52,729 nucleotides of DNA from FEN-1219 sp035644475 (GTDB lineage: Bacteria; Pseudomonadota; Gammaproteobacteria; Steroidobacterales; Rariloculaceae), in NCBI GenBank assembly GCA_035644475.1, contig DASQOL010000038.1, forward strand, positions 1 through 52,729. Reading direction: 5' to 3'. The position numbers and the translations under genes are program-made. The notes under the pieces were generated by a model. That model saw only the letters and a program-made list of their open reading frames with translations, did not search any database and was not told the DNA's origin. Positions 7,643 to 16,978 of the stretch are shown here, in pieces; position 1 is the stretch's first letter, and each line of letters opens with the position of its first letter.

Positions 7643-9632
7643 CGTAGGCGATCAAGGACTGCGCGGTGTCCGGCTCCGGGTCGTCGATCGCGGCCGCGCC
7701 GGCGGCGACGATCGCGACGTACTGCCTGCTGTCGGCGCCGAGATAGGTGATCGGCACCGAGTGCGCGGAGAGCGGCAGAATCGCCGACCAGAGCTCCTCC
7801 CCCGAGCGCGAGTCGAAGGCGCGGAACCGCCGGTCGTTGCTGGCGCCGATGAACACGAGCCCGCCCGCGGTCGCGATCGGGCCCCCCGAGTTGAGCCGCC
7901 CGGTATGGCGCTTGCTCTCGGGCAACTGTTCCGTGATCCCGAGCGGCACGCTCCAGACGATCTCGCCCGTGCTCGCGGACACGGCGTGGAGCTGCCCCCA
8001 GGGCGGCTTCTGGCACGGCCACGCCCGCTCGCCCGCGTCGAGCTCGTTGCCGCCCGAATCCGCGGCGGCGTCGTGCCACCAAAACCGCGCAAGCGGGCCG
8101 CCCACGGCGCTCATGCGGCGATAAGCCGGGCCCTCGCCGCTCGCCTCGTCCCCCGGCGGCGCGGCCGCGGCGTCGGCTTGCGACGGCTCGATCCAACCAA
8201 GGCTGCCGGCGTCCATCGTGTTGACGAACAGCAGACCGAGCTCGGGATCCGCGGCGGTGCCGCCCCACCCCGCCCCGCCGAGCGTCCCGGGAAAGACAAT
8301 CGTGGTGCGGGCCGCCGCGCCGGGCGCGCGAAAACGATAAGGCGTGAACGCACCCGAGTTCTGCAACCCGCCGCTGCGATCGCGGAGTCCGCGGCAGAAG
8401 CGCGCGTGCTCCTCGGTGGTGTCCTCGGCGCCAACGAGATCGGCGGCCGCGTAGCTCACGCGCGCGAGCGGCGGCGGCTTCAGCGGAATCGGCTGAGTCG
8501 GCGCGGGGTGCTCGCCCGGCACGTCGCTCGGCGGCGCCGGCCGCTCCTCGATGCCGAACACGGGCTCGCCCGTGACCCGGTTGAGCACGTACACGTAGCC
8601 GGTCTTGCCGGCCTGCGCGAGGATCGGCACCGGCGCTCCACCGACCGTGGCGTCGAGCAGGCCGGGCGGCGCCGGCGGATCGTGGTCCCAGAGGTCGTGA
8701 TGCACGGTCTGGAAGTGCCAACGCCGTTCGCCCGTGCGCGCGTCGAGGGCCACGATCGAGTCGCCGAACAGATTGTCGCCGACGCGGTTCCCGCCGTAGT
8801 GATCGTCGGGGCCGGGGCTGTCGAACACGGCGTAGAGGAGCCCCCGGTCGGCGTCGATCGTGAACGAGAACGACCAGTGCAAGACGCTCGACCGATCGCG
8901 CGACGGCGCGCCGTTCCAGGTGTCGTAGCCGAGCTCGCCGCGCCGCGGCACGGCTTCGAATGTCCAGACTTGGGCGCCCGTACGCGCGTCGAACGCGCGC
9001 ACGCTGCCGGGCGCGCTGTTCGCGCCGACGATCAAGAGATCCTCGAATAGCGCCGGCGCGCCGTTGTAGACGACGGGCATCTCGATTTCGCCCGCGGCGC
9101 CGAACGTCGCGACCTTCTTGCCGGTCGACGCGTCGAGCGCGATCAGCCTGCGGCCCGCGGTGAAATAGATCCGCGAGGCGTTCTGCGCGTCCCCGGGCCG
9201 ATACGCCAACCCTCGGCGCGATGGCGCGCCCTGCTCGAGCGGATAGCGCCAGAGCTCCTCGCCGCTCTCGGCGCGCAGCGCGACGACGCGATCAGCGGCC
9301 GTCGCGTACATGACCCCGTCCACGACGAGCGGCGTGAGCTCCGAGCCGCCCCATAGGCTTCCCGTGGTCGTGTTGCGCCCGAGCGGGTACACCCAGGCCT
9401 GGCGAATGTCGCCGACGTTGACGACGGTGATCTGGGCAAGCGGCGAGTAGCGCGTGCCGGCGAGGTCGCGGTTGTAGCTCGGCCAGTCGCCCGCGCGGGT
9501 CGCGGCGATCGCCGCGGGCGGATCCGAAAACGTCTGGGCAACGGGCGGCGGCGCGAGGGGCTCCGAGGCTGTCGCGAGCAGCGACGCCGCGCCGGCCACC
9601 AGCAGCCGGGCAATCGAGCCCGCGAGTCGCAC
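7632..9632 (-). CDS. PQQ-dependent dehydrogenase, membrane-GDH-like soluble domain
   Basis: The 666-residue product has a signal-like N terminus, then DWPSYNRDLAGTRYSPL, the standard first propeller blade of quinoproteins. Repeated tryptophan-docking motifs such as DARTGAQVWTFEAVP and DARTGERRWHFQTVH follow. HHDLWDHDPPAPP is the segment that contributes to the PQQ/metal site in the glucose/quinate dehydrogenase branch. None of the N-terminal membrane helices of classical membrane-bound Gcd is present, so it is probably periplasmic. It would oxidise a sugar, polyol or alcohol and pass electrons to quinone or cytochrome. The start is GTG at 9632 with a weak ribosome site, so the N terminus is slightly uncertain. 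Confidence 0.9.
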   Translation of the reverse strand: MRLAGSIARLLVAGAASLLATASEPLAPPPVAQTFSDPPAAIAATRAGDWPSYNRDLAGTRYSPLAQITVVNVGDIRQAWVYPLGRNTTTGSLWGGSELTPLVVDGVMYATAADRVVALRAESGEELWRYPLEQGAPSRRGLAYRPGDAQNASRIYFTAGRRLIALDASTGKKVATFGAAGEIEMPVVYNGAPALFEDLLIVGANSAPGSVRAFDARTGAQVWTFEAVPRRGELGYDTWNGAPSRDRSSVLHWSFSFTIDADRGLLYAVFDSPGPDDHYGGNRVGDNLFGDSIVALDARTGERRWHFQTVHHDLWDHDPPAPPGLLDATVGGAPVPILAQAGKTGYVYVLNRVTGEPVFGIEERPAPPSDVPGEHPAPTQPIPLKPPPLARVSYAAADLVGAEDTTEEHARFCRGLRDRSGGLQNSGAFTPYRFRAPGAAARTTIVFPGTLGGAGWGGTAADPELGLLFVNTMDAGSLGWIEPSQADAAAAPPGDEASGEGPAYRRMSAVGGPLARFWWHDAAADSGGNELDAGERAWPCQKPPWGQLHAVSASTGEIVWSVPLGITEQLPESKRHTGRLNSGGPIATAGGLVFIGASNDRRFRAFDSRSGEELWSAILPLSAHSVPITYLGADSRQYVAIVAAGAAAIDDPEPDTAQSLIAYALP

Positions 9633-9869
9633 TCAGGGGTTCTCGGCGTGCGGCGCCGGACTGCGCGGGCGTGGAAGCATCGAAGAATCTCAGCAGTTCC
9701 GGGGGGTTCCCGTGATTCTAGGGCAGCCCCGCAGGGCGCGCCAGAAAGCTCCGAAAGACAACGGGGTCTCTAGATAGGTCAAGTTGGAACGCGGCGCTTT
9801 CCGGCCACGCCGGCGGCCGATAAAATGGACCGCAACCATTCACTCCTTCGACATCACTCGGGATACCCC

Positions 9870-10442
9870 ATGAACAAGCTCGTCTATCTGAAATCGTTGC
9901 TCACTGCCGCCGCGTTGCTCGGCTCGGGGGGCGCGTTCGCGGCCAAATGGACCGTCGTGCCGGAGACGAGCACGGTGAGCTTCATCGGTGCGCAGCAAGG
10001 AACGCGGTTCAACGGCCGTTTCCAGACCTTCAGCGCCGACATCAACCTCGACGCCGCCGACCCGACCAAGGGCTCCATCGTCGGCACCGTCCAGACCGCG
10101 TCGGTGAACACACGCGATCACGACCGCGACGCCGCGCTGCTCGAAAAGGACTGGTTCGACACCAAGGGATTCCCGGACGCCCGTTTCGAGTCGCAGAAGA
10201 TCGAGCGCGCGGCCGACGGCTCCTACCAGGCGAGCGGCCAGCTCACGCTCAAGGGCACCACGAAGCCGGCCATCCTCAAGTTCACGTTCAGCCCGGCCGA
10301 GGGCTCGGGCGCGAAAGGCGCGCAGTTCTCCGGCACGATGGCGATCAATCGCTTCGACTACAACGTCGGCGAAGGCTGGAACGACACGAGCTGGGTGTCG
10401 CAGGACGTCAGCGTCGAGATCAAGCTCGACCTGAAGCCGTAG
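9870..10442 (+). CDS. YceI family periplasmic protein
   Basis: The 190-residue product starts at the ATG at 9870. An earlier in-frame ATG at 9825 would add a non-hydrophobic stretch before the signal peptide (MNKLVYLKSLLTAAALLGSG, cleaved near AFA-AKW). The mature protein is the lipocalin-like YceI barrel: WTVVPETSTVSFIGAQQG at the start, TASVNTRDHDRDAALLEKDW in the middle and GEGWNDTSWVSQDVSVEIKL at the end. The family binds isoprenoid-like lipids in known structures; the physiological role is often unclear. The 237 bases upstream hold no gene that I can see. A strong terminator follows 18 bases after the stop. Confidence 0.92.
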   Translation: MNKLVYLKSLLTAAALLGSGGAFAAKWTVVPETSTVSFIGAQQGTRFNGRFQTFSADINLDAADPTKGSIVGTVQTASVNTRDHDRDAALLEKDWFDTKGFPDARFESQKIERAADGSYQASGQLTLKGTTKPAILKFTFSPAEGSGAKGAQFSGTMAINRFDYNVGEGWNDTSWVSQDVSVEIKLDLKP

Positions 10443-10460
10443 CGCGAGGGGTTCCAAACG

Positions 10461-10500
10461 AAAGGGGCGCGTCACTTGGAGTGACGCGCCCCTTTGTTTT
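10461..10500 (+). terminator. Rho-independent terminator of the yceI-like gene
   Basis: A perfect 15-base stem (10461-10475 with 10481-10495) encloses the 5-base loop TTGGA and is followed by GTTTT. It lies 18 bases after the YceI stop. The A-rich bases on the left arm could also let it act on minus-strand transcripts. Confidence 0.9.
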
Positions 10501-10517
10501 AGCGGCGACGGAGAATT

Positions 10518-10549
10518 AGGGTCAGACCCCCAAAAGGGGGTCAGACCCT
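10518..10549. repeat. GGGTCAGACCC-type imperfect palindrome
   Basis: Two 14-base arms, AGGGTCAGACCCCC and GGGGGTCAGACCCT, flank AAAA. The arms are inverted copies except at the central base. It lies between two convergent genes, directly after the stop of the minus-strand ankyrin gene. Short palindromes of this type recur in proteobacterial genomes and resemble REP-like elements, but only one copy is visible here. It could also end the ankyrin transcript. Confidence 0.6.
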
Positions 10550-10551
10550 GC

Positions 10552-12006
10552 CTAGTTACTCGCGACCTTCACGCCCTGCTTCGCGATGAGGTCGCGGAGC
10601 AGCTTCTCCGTGTCGGGTTGCGGCCGCGGCGGCTGACCCTCGTTCGCGGCGATGCCGGCGGCCCAAGCCAACACCGTGCGCCCCTTCTTATCCTTCACGT
10701 CGAGCTTCGCGCCGTGATCGACGAGGTATTGCACGACGTTGTTCGTGCCCTTGAAGACGGCGCAGATCAGCGGGGTGACTCCCTCGGTCGTAGCCGCGTT
10801 CACGTCCATGCCGAGCTCGCCCACGAGCAAGTCGAACGCCGCGAAAATCTCGGCGTCCGAGCGGATGTAACCCTGCCCGAGCGGCCAACCGGCCCCCGCG
10901 AGCAGCAGCAAGGCCGTCTCGCTCTTATCGGTGGCCGCCTTCGGACTCGCGCCCCGCTCGAGCAGCAGGCGCATGACCTCGATGTCGCCGTTCCAGGCGG
11001 CGCGCAGGAATGGCGTGCCGCCCTTGAGGTCCGTCCAGCGCATGTCGAACGAGCCGCGATGCGCGACCTTGCCGGTGAGCTTGGCCTCCGCATCGGCGCC
11101 CGCGTCGAGCAGCCGCTTGATCATCGCGAGGTGCACCGGTTGCGGAACATCGGGCGCCGGCACCTGGGTCCATTGCTGATTGCGCAGGTCGATCGCCGCG
11201 AACAGCGGCGTGCGCCCCTTCGCGTCCGCGAGGCTCGGATTCGCGCCGCGCTCGAGCAGCATCGACGCGAGCTCGTAGTGCCCGTTGACCACCGCGATCA
11301 GCAGCGGGCTCGTGCTGTCGGCGGCGACTTGATTGACGTCGGCGCCGCCGTCGAGCAGTGCGCGGGCCGTGTCGAGGTGACCTTGGCGGGCGGCGAACAG
11401 AAGCGCCGTGAGCCCGCCGGCCGGACGGCGATCGGCCTTCGTGGCCGCGGCCGAGGCGAGCGCGACGCTCGCGCCGCGGTCGACGAGCAGCTTCACCACG
11501 TCGGTGTGGCCTTCCTCGGCGGCCCACATCAACGCGGTCTGGCCGTGGAGCTGCTGTACGTTCGGATCGGCGCCGTGGTCGAGCAATAATTTGACCGCCG
11601 CGGGATTGCCGGTTTGCGCCGTGAGCATGAGCACGGTCTCGCCCTCGGCCGTGAGCACGGCGCTCGCATCCTCGCCCGCGCCGAGCAACGCGTCGATGAC
11701 GCCTGCGCTACCGTTGACGGTGGCGAGATACACCGGCCGCACGCCGGTGCGGTTCGCGACGCGGAAGTCCGCGCCCGCCACGAGCAGCGTTTTCACCATC
11801 TCGAGATCGTCACGCTGCACTGCCCAGTGCAGCGCGGTCATGCCGTCGGCTTGCGCTGCGTTGACGTCGTCGGTCTTGACGAGCGTGCGAACGGTCTTGA
11901 TGTCGCCCTTCATCGCCGCGTCGACGAGCGCGGGCTCCGCGTGCGCGAGCGACCACGCGCCCGCGAGCACCAGTACGGCGGCGGACTTCAAAGCATTGGA
12001 CCACAT
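10552..12006 (-). CDS. exported ankyrin-repeat protein
   Basis: The 484-residue product starts at the ATG at 12006, with GGAAGGGGG about 12 bases upstream and an immediate signal peptide (MWSNALKSAAVLVLAGAWSL, cleaved near AHA-EPA). About ten ankyrin repeats fill the rest, shown by recurring blocks such as GMTALHWAVQRDDLEMVKTL, GQTALMWAAEEGHTDVVKLL and GVTPLICAVFKGTNNVV. The repeats form a protein-binding solenoid, here presumably periplasmic. No enzymatic domain is attached and the partner is unknown. Confidence 0.92.
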   Translation of the reverse strand: MWSNALKSAAVLVLAGAWSLAHAEPALVDAAMKGDIKTVRTLVKTDDVNAAQADGMTALHWAVQRDDLEMVKTLLVAGADFRVANRTGVRPVYLATVNGSAGVIDALLGAGEDASAVLTAEGETVLMLTAQTGNPAAVKLLLDHGADPNVQQLHGQTALMWAAEEGHTDVVKLLVDRGASVALASAAATKADRRPAGGLTALLFAARQGHLDTARALLDGGADVNQVAADSTSPLLIAVVNGHYELASMLLERGANPSLADAKGRTPLFAAIDLRNQQWTQVPAPDVPQPVHLAMIKRLLDAGADAEAKLTGKVAHRGSFDMRWTDLKGGTPFLRAAWNGDIEVMRLLLERGASPKAATDKSETALLLLAGAGWPLGQGYIRSDAEIFAAFDLLVGELGMDVNAATTEGVTPLICAVFKGTNNVVQYLVDHGAKLDVKDKKGRTVLAWAAGIAANEGQPPRPQPDTEKLLRDLIAKQGVKVASN

Positions 12007-12086
12007 GATCGGGCAGCCCCCTTCCGAAGACACGTTGACCGGGTCTTATCATAACTTACCGGCGGCGCGGGTCGCGCGGGGTTAGG

Positions 12087-12308
12087 TCAGGGGCAGCGGC
12101 ACTCGGCGTTGCTGCCGGCTTGCTCGCAGAACATGGGCCCCGAGGCGCAGGCATAGCGGTCGACCTCGCGCCATGAGGCCACCACCCTGCTGGTGCCGAG
12201 GTAGATCTTGTTGGGGTCGAGCGAAGGCTGCGAGTTGAGCGCGATTTGGTCGAGGAAGCTGCAGCCGCCGAGCAGAGCCGAAAACACCAGAGCCACGAGT
12301 ACGCGCAC
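12087..12308 (-). CDS. small Cys-rich lipoprotein
   Basis: The best start is GTG at 12308, six bases after a GGAGG site. It gives 73 residues with an immediate lipobox signal peptide (MRVLVALVFSALLGGC, lipidated Cys at residue 16). The mature part contains four more Cys near the C terminus (YACASGPMFCEQAGSNAECR), probably forming disulphides. I recognise no family. An ATG 13 bases upstream lies in a different frame and does not give the lipobox. It lies downstream of glyA on the same strand, after a 234-base gap in which I see no gene. Confidence 0.75.
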   Translation of the reverse strand: MRVLVALVFSALLGGCSFLDQIALNSQPSLDPNKIYLGTSRVVASWREVDRYACASGPMFCEQAGSNAECRCP

Positions 12309-12542
12309 GGGAATCCTCCATGTCGTGAATTGCCGATCGCGCACACGGACTCCTGTCCGTCCCCTGCAACGATTTCACGAGCGAGCTTTTGCACCAACCG
12401 TGCCAGCGGCGGCGGACTCGGCGAAGTGAGGCTTCGTGCGCGAATGGGCCGCGCGCGCGGCCTCGCGGCGCACCTCGCGAGTGCGCGGCGTGAGAGGGTT
12501 TGCCCTAGATCGAGGCTGCGCGCGGGTACGCGACCGCGCGGC

Positions 12543-13796
12543 TCAGACGCGGATGCCGGGCGCGGGGAACGCCTGGCAGAATTCCGCGATCTCGGCGCGG
12601 ATCTTGTGGAGCGCTCGCTCGTCGTCGACAACCCGCAGCACGCGGTCGATCCATTCCGCGATCTTCGCCATGTCGGCCTCGCGCATGCCGCGCGAGGTGA
12701 TCGACGGCGTGCCGATGCGCAGCCCGCTCGGATCGAACGGCTTGCGCGGGTCGAACGGGATCGTGTTGTAGTTGCACTCGATGCCCGCCTCGTGCAGTGA
12801 CTTCGCGGCCGGTTTGCCGGTGATTCCGCGCGGCGTGACGTCGATCAGGATCAAGTGATTGTCGGTGCCGCCCGAGATCAGACGGAAGCCTCGCTCTTGC
12901 AGCCCGATCGCGAGGGCCTTGGCGTTCTTGACGATCTGTTGACCGTAGGCCCGGAACTCGGGCGTGGCCGCTTCTTTGAGCGCCACCGCGATCGCGGCGG
13001 TCGTATGGTTGTGCGGCCCGCCCTGCAGGCCCGGAAACACCGCGCGGTCGAGCTCCTTCGCGTGCGCGGCGTCGGATAGCAACATGCCGCCGCGCGGGCC
13101 GCGCAGCGTCTTGTGCGTGGTCGTGGTGATGACCTTCGCGTGCGGATACGGATGCGGGTGCGCGCCGGCGACGATCAACCCCGCGATGTGGGCGATGTCG
13201 GCGACGAGCGTCGCGCCGACCGCGCGCGCGATCTCCGCGAAGCCCGCGTAGTCCCACGTGCGCGGATAGGCCGTGCCGCCGCAGAAGATCACCTTCGGCC
13301 GCGCGCTGCGGGCGAGGTCCGCGACGCGGTTCAGGTCGACGCGATGGGTCTCGGGATCGACGTCGTACTGCACCGCCTTGTATTGAATGCCCGAGAAGTT
13401 CACGCCCCAGCCGTGCGTGAGGTGACCGCCGAACGGCAGGCCCAAGCCCATGACGCACTCGCCGGGCTTCACGAGCGCGAGATACACCGCCTGGTTCGCG
13501 GGCGACCCGGAGTACGGCTGCACGTTGGCGTGCTCGACGCCGAACAGCGCCTTGGCACGCTCGATCGCGAGCGTCTCTACCTGGTCGATGTAGTCCTGGC
13601 CCTCGTAGTAGCGCCTACCGGGGTAACCTTCCGAGTACTTGTTGTTGAGGATCGAGCCGGTCGCTTCCATGACCGCGAACGATGCGTAGTTCTCGGATGG
13701 AATCAGGCGGATGAACTCGGCCTGGCGCTTCGTCTCCAGGCGAATCAGATCGTGGATCTCGCGGTCGGTGCCGCGAAGAGCGGTGAGCTCGGACAT
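12543..13796 (-). CDS. glyA: serine hydroxymethyltransferase
   Basis: The 417-residue product is full length for bacterial GlyA. It converts serine and THF to glycine and 5,10-methylene-THF with pyridoxal phosphate in the cytosol. Landmarks are IRLIPSENYASFAVMEATGS, YYEGQDYIDQVETLAIERA, the substrate loop VQPYSGSPANQAVY, and the PLP-lysine block VITTTTHKTLRGPRGG, where the Lys after TTTH carries the cofactor. The C-terminal GIECNYNTIPFDPRKPF also fits. It stands alone, well separated from the MTHFR gene although both act in one-carbon metabolism. Confidence 0.97.
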   Translation of the reverse strand: MSELTALRGTDREIHDLIRLETKRQAEFIRLIPSENYASFAVMEATGSILNNKYSEGYPGRRYYEGQDYIDQVETLAIERAKALFGVEHANVQPYSGSPANQAVYLALVKPGECVMGLGLPFGGHLTHGWGVNFSGIQYKAVQYDVDPETHRVDLNRVADLARSARPKVIFCGGTAYPRTWDYAGFAEIARAVGATLVADIAHIAGLIVAGAHPHPYPHAKVITTTTHKTLRGPRGGMLLSDAAHAKELDRAVFPGLQGGPHNHTTAAIAVALKEAATPEFRAYGQQIVKNAKALAIGLQERGFRLISGGTDNHLILIDVTPRGITGKPAAKSLHEAGIECNYNTIPFDPRKPFDPSGLRIGTPSITSRGMREADMAKIAEWIDRVLRVVDDERALHKIRAEIAEFCQAFPAPGIRV

Positions 13797-13964
13797 TCGA
13801 ACTTTCCTCGGATACTCGGGCCATGGGCCTGAACGGGGGGCGATAGTCTACAGGAGCGCTTGGGCGGAGCGCGCGCCCCGTTCCTATCCGCGTAGCGCTG
13901 ATACCAGGTTGTGCCGTGCCCGCCGCGGCCGAGCGCGGCCCCCGCGGATCGCTAGAATGCGCCG

Positions 13965-15344
13965 ATGCGCTTCCGCCCCTTTGCGCGCCTTTGCTTGCTG
14001 CTCGCGCTCGGCTCGGCACGGTCACTGCCGGCGGCGCTGCCACCCGTGCCCGTGCCTGCCGAGAACCCGATCACCGAGCCGAAACGCGTGCTCGGCAAGA
14101 TCCTGTTCTGGGACGAGCAGTTGTCCGCCGACGACAGCGTCGCGTGCGGCACGTGTCACCGTCCGGCGTACGGCGGCGCCGACCCGCGCGCCGGCCGCTA
14201 TCCGGGCGTCGACAAAGGGACCATCGACGACGTCCGCGGCTCGCCGGGGCTCGTGAGCCTCGACAGCGCGGGGCGGCGCGTGCCCCATCCGGTGTTCGGT
14301 GCCGAGCCGCAGGTGACGGCGCGCGTCGCGCCCTCGTACTTCGGCGCGCTATGGGCGGACGAGCTCTTCTGGGACGGCCGCGCGGGCACCGTGCTCAACG
14401 ACCCGCTCACCGGCGCAACCGCGATCGCGCGCGGCGGCGCGCTCGAGAACGCGGCGCTCACCGCGCTCGCAAACGCCGTGGAGATGGCCGAGCCGGGGCG
14501 CACTTGGGACGAGCTTGGGGCCAAGCTCGCACGCGTCGAGCCGCTCGCGCTCGCGACTCGGTTGCCGATGGACGTCGCGGCAGCGCTCGCCGCCACGGCG
14601 ACAGCGAGTGCCGCGGACGCAGGAGCAGTCTCGCGGCCGACCGCCAGGGATGGCGGGAGTGCCGCGGACGCAGGAGCAGTCTCGCGGCCGCGCTACCCCG
14701 CGCTGTTCGCCGCCGCGTTCGGCGACGCCGCCATCACGCCGGTGCGCATCGCGTTCGCGCTCGCGAGCTACGAGCGAACCCTCGTGAGCGATGCAACCGC
14801 CTGGGACCGCTACGAGGCCGGCGACACGAGCGCGCTCGGTGCGCGCGCGCTGTACGGTTGGCGCGCCTTTCAAGACTTCCACTGCAACGCGTGCCACACG
14901 CCGCCGCTCTTCACGAGCAACGATTTCTTTCAGATCGGCGTGCGCCGCGCCGAATTCGATCGTGGCCGCGAGAACGTCACGCACGATCCCGAGGACGCAG
15001 GCGAGATGAAGGTACCGAGCTTGCGCAACGCCGCGCTCAAGGCGCGGTTCATGCACACCGGCGAGCTCGCAACGCTCGGCGCGGCAATCGCGTTCTACGT
15101 TACGGCGCCGGCGCTGCCCGAGCGCGACGGCATCCCGGGCTTCGGTCTCTACACGTTCAACATGAGCCGCATCGACGAGAGCGATCTGCGCGAGTTCCTC
15201 GAGACGGGGCTCGTCGACCCGCGTGTGCGCGACGAGACGTTTCCGTTCGACCGCCCACAGCTCCGCAGCGAACGCGCGACCGCCACGGATGGCGGGAGTG
15301 CCGCAATTGCAGAACGCATATTGCGGCCGACCGCCGAGCCCTGA
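13965..15344 (+). CDS. di-haem cytochrome c peroxidase/MauG-family protein
   Basis: The 459-residue product has an N-terminal signal peptide and two haem-c motifs, CGTCH near residues 61-65 and CNACH near 307-311, in the standard spacing of di-haem peroxidases. LFWDEQLSADDSVACGTCH and KVPSLRNAALKARFMHTGEL are typical of the family. It should act in the periplasm, reducing peroxide or oxidising a partner. Between the two haem domains it carries two copies of a 17-residue in-frame repeat (residues 214-242), and a related copy forms the last 20 residues. All derive from a dispersed DNA repeat, and the family does not need them. Confidence 0.92.
   Translation: MRFRPFARLCLLLALGSARSLPAALPPVPVPAENPITEPKRVLGKILFWDEQLSADDSVACGTCHRPAYGGADPRAGRYPGVDKGTIDDVRGSPGLVSLDSAGRRVPHPVFGAEPQVTARVAPSYFGALWADELFWDGRAGTVLNDPLTGATAIARGGALENAALTALANAVEMAEPGRTWDELGAKLARVEPLALATRLPMDVAAALAATATASAADAGAVSRPTARDGGSAADAGAVSRPRYPALFAAAFGDAAITPVRIAFALASYERTLVSDATAWDRYEAGDTSALGARALYGWRAFQDFHCNACHTPPLFTSNDFFQIGVRRAEFDRGRENVTHDPEDAGEMKVPSLRNAALKARFMHTGELATLGAAIAFYVTAPALPERDGIPGFGLYTFNMSRIDESDLREFLETGLVDPRVRDETFPFDRPQLRSERATATDGGSAAIAERILRPTAEP
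14606..14690 (+). repeat. tandem pair of a dispersed two-hairpin repeat inside a gene
   Basis: Two identical 34-base cores (14606-14639 and 14657-14690) are spaced 51 bases apart, so the pair stays in frame in the peroxidase gene. The spacer holds CCGCCA-GGGA-TGGCGG, a perfect 6-base hairpin (14641-14656). Each core can form a second hairpin with arms GCCGCG and CGCGGC. Related copies lie at 15277-15335 and 30474-30526. Confidence 0.85.
15277..15335 (+). repeat. dispersed two-hairpin repeat at the 3' end of the peroxidase gene
   Basis: It contains CCGCCA-CGGA-TGGCGG followed by arms GCCGCAAT and ATTGCGGC around a 12-base loop, ending in GGCCGACCGCC. It encodes the last residues of the di-haem peroxidase, which suggests that insertion replaced or extended the original C terminus. 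Confidence 0.85.
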
Positions 15345-15459
15345 TTTTTTTCGTTGGGCTCGTGTTACGAACGCGTAACGATCGCGCGTTCCAGCGCGGC
15401 TGTTGCCCACCGATTTATTTGGCTATCATCCCGAGCCATAACTAGAACCAAGGGACGCG

Positions 15460-15627
15460 ATGAGCGCAGAACAGAAACCCACTCCCCCGACGCCGCCCAC
15501 CGCGCGCGACGAGCGGAGCATCGAGACGCTCACCGACTTGATCGATCGCATGGATCGCGAGGCGTTCCGCCGCGCGCTCGCGCAGCGCGACCTGCGAATG
15601 TTGTCGACCAGCGTCAGGCAGCGCTGA
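15460..15627 (+). CDS. small hypothetical protein (55 aa)
   Basis: An ATG with AAGGGA about six bases upstream opens a 55-codon frame. The product has a Pro/Thr-rich start (MSAEQKPTPPTPPTARD), then an amphipathic helix (ETLTDLIDRMDREAFRRALA) and a basic end. There is no signal peptide. Its 3' end overlaps the convergent glycosyltransferase gene by 14 bases. An AT-rich stretch at 15404-15440 could hold its promoter. I recognise no family; reality is supported by the ribosome site and codon use only. Confidence 0.6.
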   Translation: MSAEQKPTPPTPPTARDERSIETLTDLIDRMDREAFRRALAQRDLRMLSTSVRQR

Positions 15628-16798
15628 CGCCTACACCGCGCGGCTCTCCGCGCGCAGCCAATCTTTCGTATAGCTCGAGCAGCCGGCGCGCCATCACCGC
15701 GCTCGACCACTGCGCCGCCACGTGCGCGCGCGCCTCCGCGGCGAGCGTGCGCCGCAGCTCGGCGCGCGTGAGCACGTCGACCACGGCGCGTGCGAACGCG
15801 GCGCGGTCCTCTTCGACCACGATGGCGCCCCGCGCGCCGTGCAGCACTTCCTTCGTGCCGAGCACCGCCGTCGAGACCACCGGCACGCCGAGCGCGAGCG
15901 CCTCGAGCAGCACGAGGCCCTGCGTCTCCGTGCGCGAAGCGAACACGAACACGTTCGCCGCGCGGTAGCAGTCGCGCAGCGCACCGCGCCGGTCGAGATA
16001 GCCGACGAACAGCACGCTCCTCGATAGATCCTCTGCGGCGACGCGCCTGCGCAGCGCGGGCAGAGCCGGGCCTTCGCCCGCAAGCACGAGCAGCACCTCG
16101 GGCACGGCGCGGCGCACCTCGCCGAGCACGTCCAGGATGAAGCCGATGTTCTTCTCGTGCGCAACGCGCCCGACGAGCAGCATCACGGGCCGCTCCGGAG
16201 GTATTCCGAAGCGGTTGCGGAAGGCCGCGCCGTCGCCGCCGTCGAACTGGCCGAGGTCGAGGCCGGTGGGGATCACGTCGATCGGCGCGCTCACGCCGTA
16301 GCCCACGAGCACGTCGGCGAGCTGGCGCGACGGCGCGATCACGGCATCGACCGCGTTGCACTGACGGCGCGAGATGGCGCGGGCGAGCCCCCGCAGCGAC
16401 CAGCGCGGCAGCAGCGGCAAGTAATGATGGAAGTACTCCTCGAAGAACGTGTGATAGGTCTCGACCGTCCTCACGCCCAACGCGCGTGCAACTTCGAGCC
16501 CCACTCGATGGGCCGTGAACGGCGTCTGGATATGGACCACGTCGACGCGCTCCTCGAGCGCGAGCGCGGCCCGCACGGCGGAGCGCCGGCTCATGAGCCG
16601 GTCCTCGGGATCGAACGGCAGATAGCGCGACGGCTGGCGCAGTACGCGCGGATCGTCGTCCGCGGGTTGCGGATAGGCGGGCACCACCAGCCAGCTCGGG
16701 CAACCGAGCGCGTCGAGATCGCGCCGAAAGGTCTGGATCGAGGTCGAAACGCCGTTGACGCGCGGGAAATACACGTCCGAGACCATCAACACCCGCAC
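15614..16798 (-). CDS. GT4-family glycosyltransferase (glycolipid or mannosyl type)
   Basis: The 394-residue product has the two-Rossmann GT-B fold. The N-terminal domain opens VLMVSDVYFPRVNGVSTSI with the acceptor-side G-V-S loop and has VDVVHIQTPFTAHRVGL and VETYHTFFEEY. The C-terminal domain has MLLVGRVAHEKNIGFIL and ASRTETQGLVLLEAL, the E-x7-E-like nucleotide-sugar motif of retaining GT4 enzymes. The pattern resembles alpha-mannosyl and alpha-glucosyl-diacylglycerol synthases. It is divergent from the metallophosphoesterase gene across a 180-base AT-richer spacer and is probably a peripheral membrane enzyme. The donor and acceptor are inferred. Confidence 0.88.
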   Translation of the reverse strand: MRVLMVSDVYFPRVNGVSTSIQTFRRDLDALGCPSWLVVPAYPQPADDDPRVLRQPSRYLPFDPEDRLMSRRSAVRAALALEERVDVVHIQTPFTAHRVGLEVARALGVRTVETYHTFFEEYFHHYLPLLPRWSLRGLARAISRRQCNAVDAVIAPSRQLADVLVGYGVSAPIDVIPTGLDLGQFDGGDGAAFRNRFGIPPERPVMLLVGRVAHEKNIGFILDVLGEVRRAVPEVLLVLAGEGPALPALRRRVAAEDLSRSVLFVGYLDRRGALRDCYRAANVFVFASRTETQGLVLLEALALGVPVVSTAVLGTKEVLHGARGAIVVEEDRAAFARAVVDVLTRAELRRTLAAEARAHVAAQWSSAVMARRLLELYERLAARGEPRGVGVSAA

Positions 16799-16978
16799 CG
16801 GCGCCGCCCCCCGTATGAGCCGCGCGAATCTTCACGGCGAAATGTTAAGCCTCGATGACAGAGGGTTTACGGAAAGAAGAAATTCGATGCATTGCAATAT
16901 GTTGTCCAACTAAGTGCAAAAAAACCTTAAAGAGGAGGCGCTAGGCTTTGAAAGCAAGTCATCTACCAAAGGCTTGCA

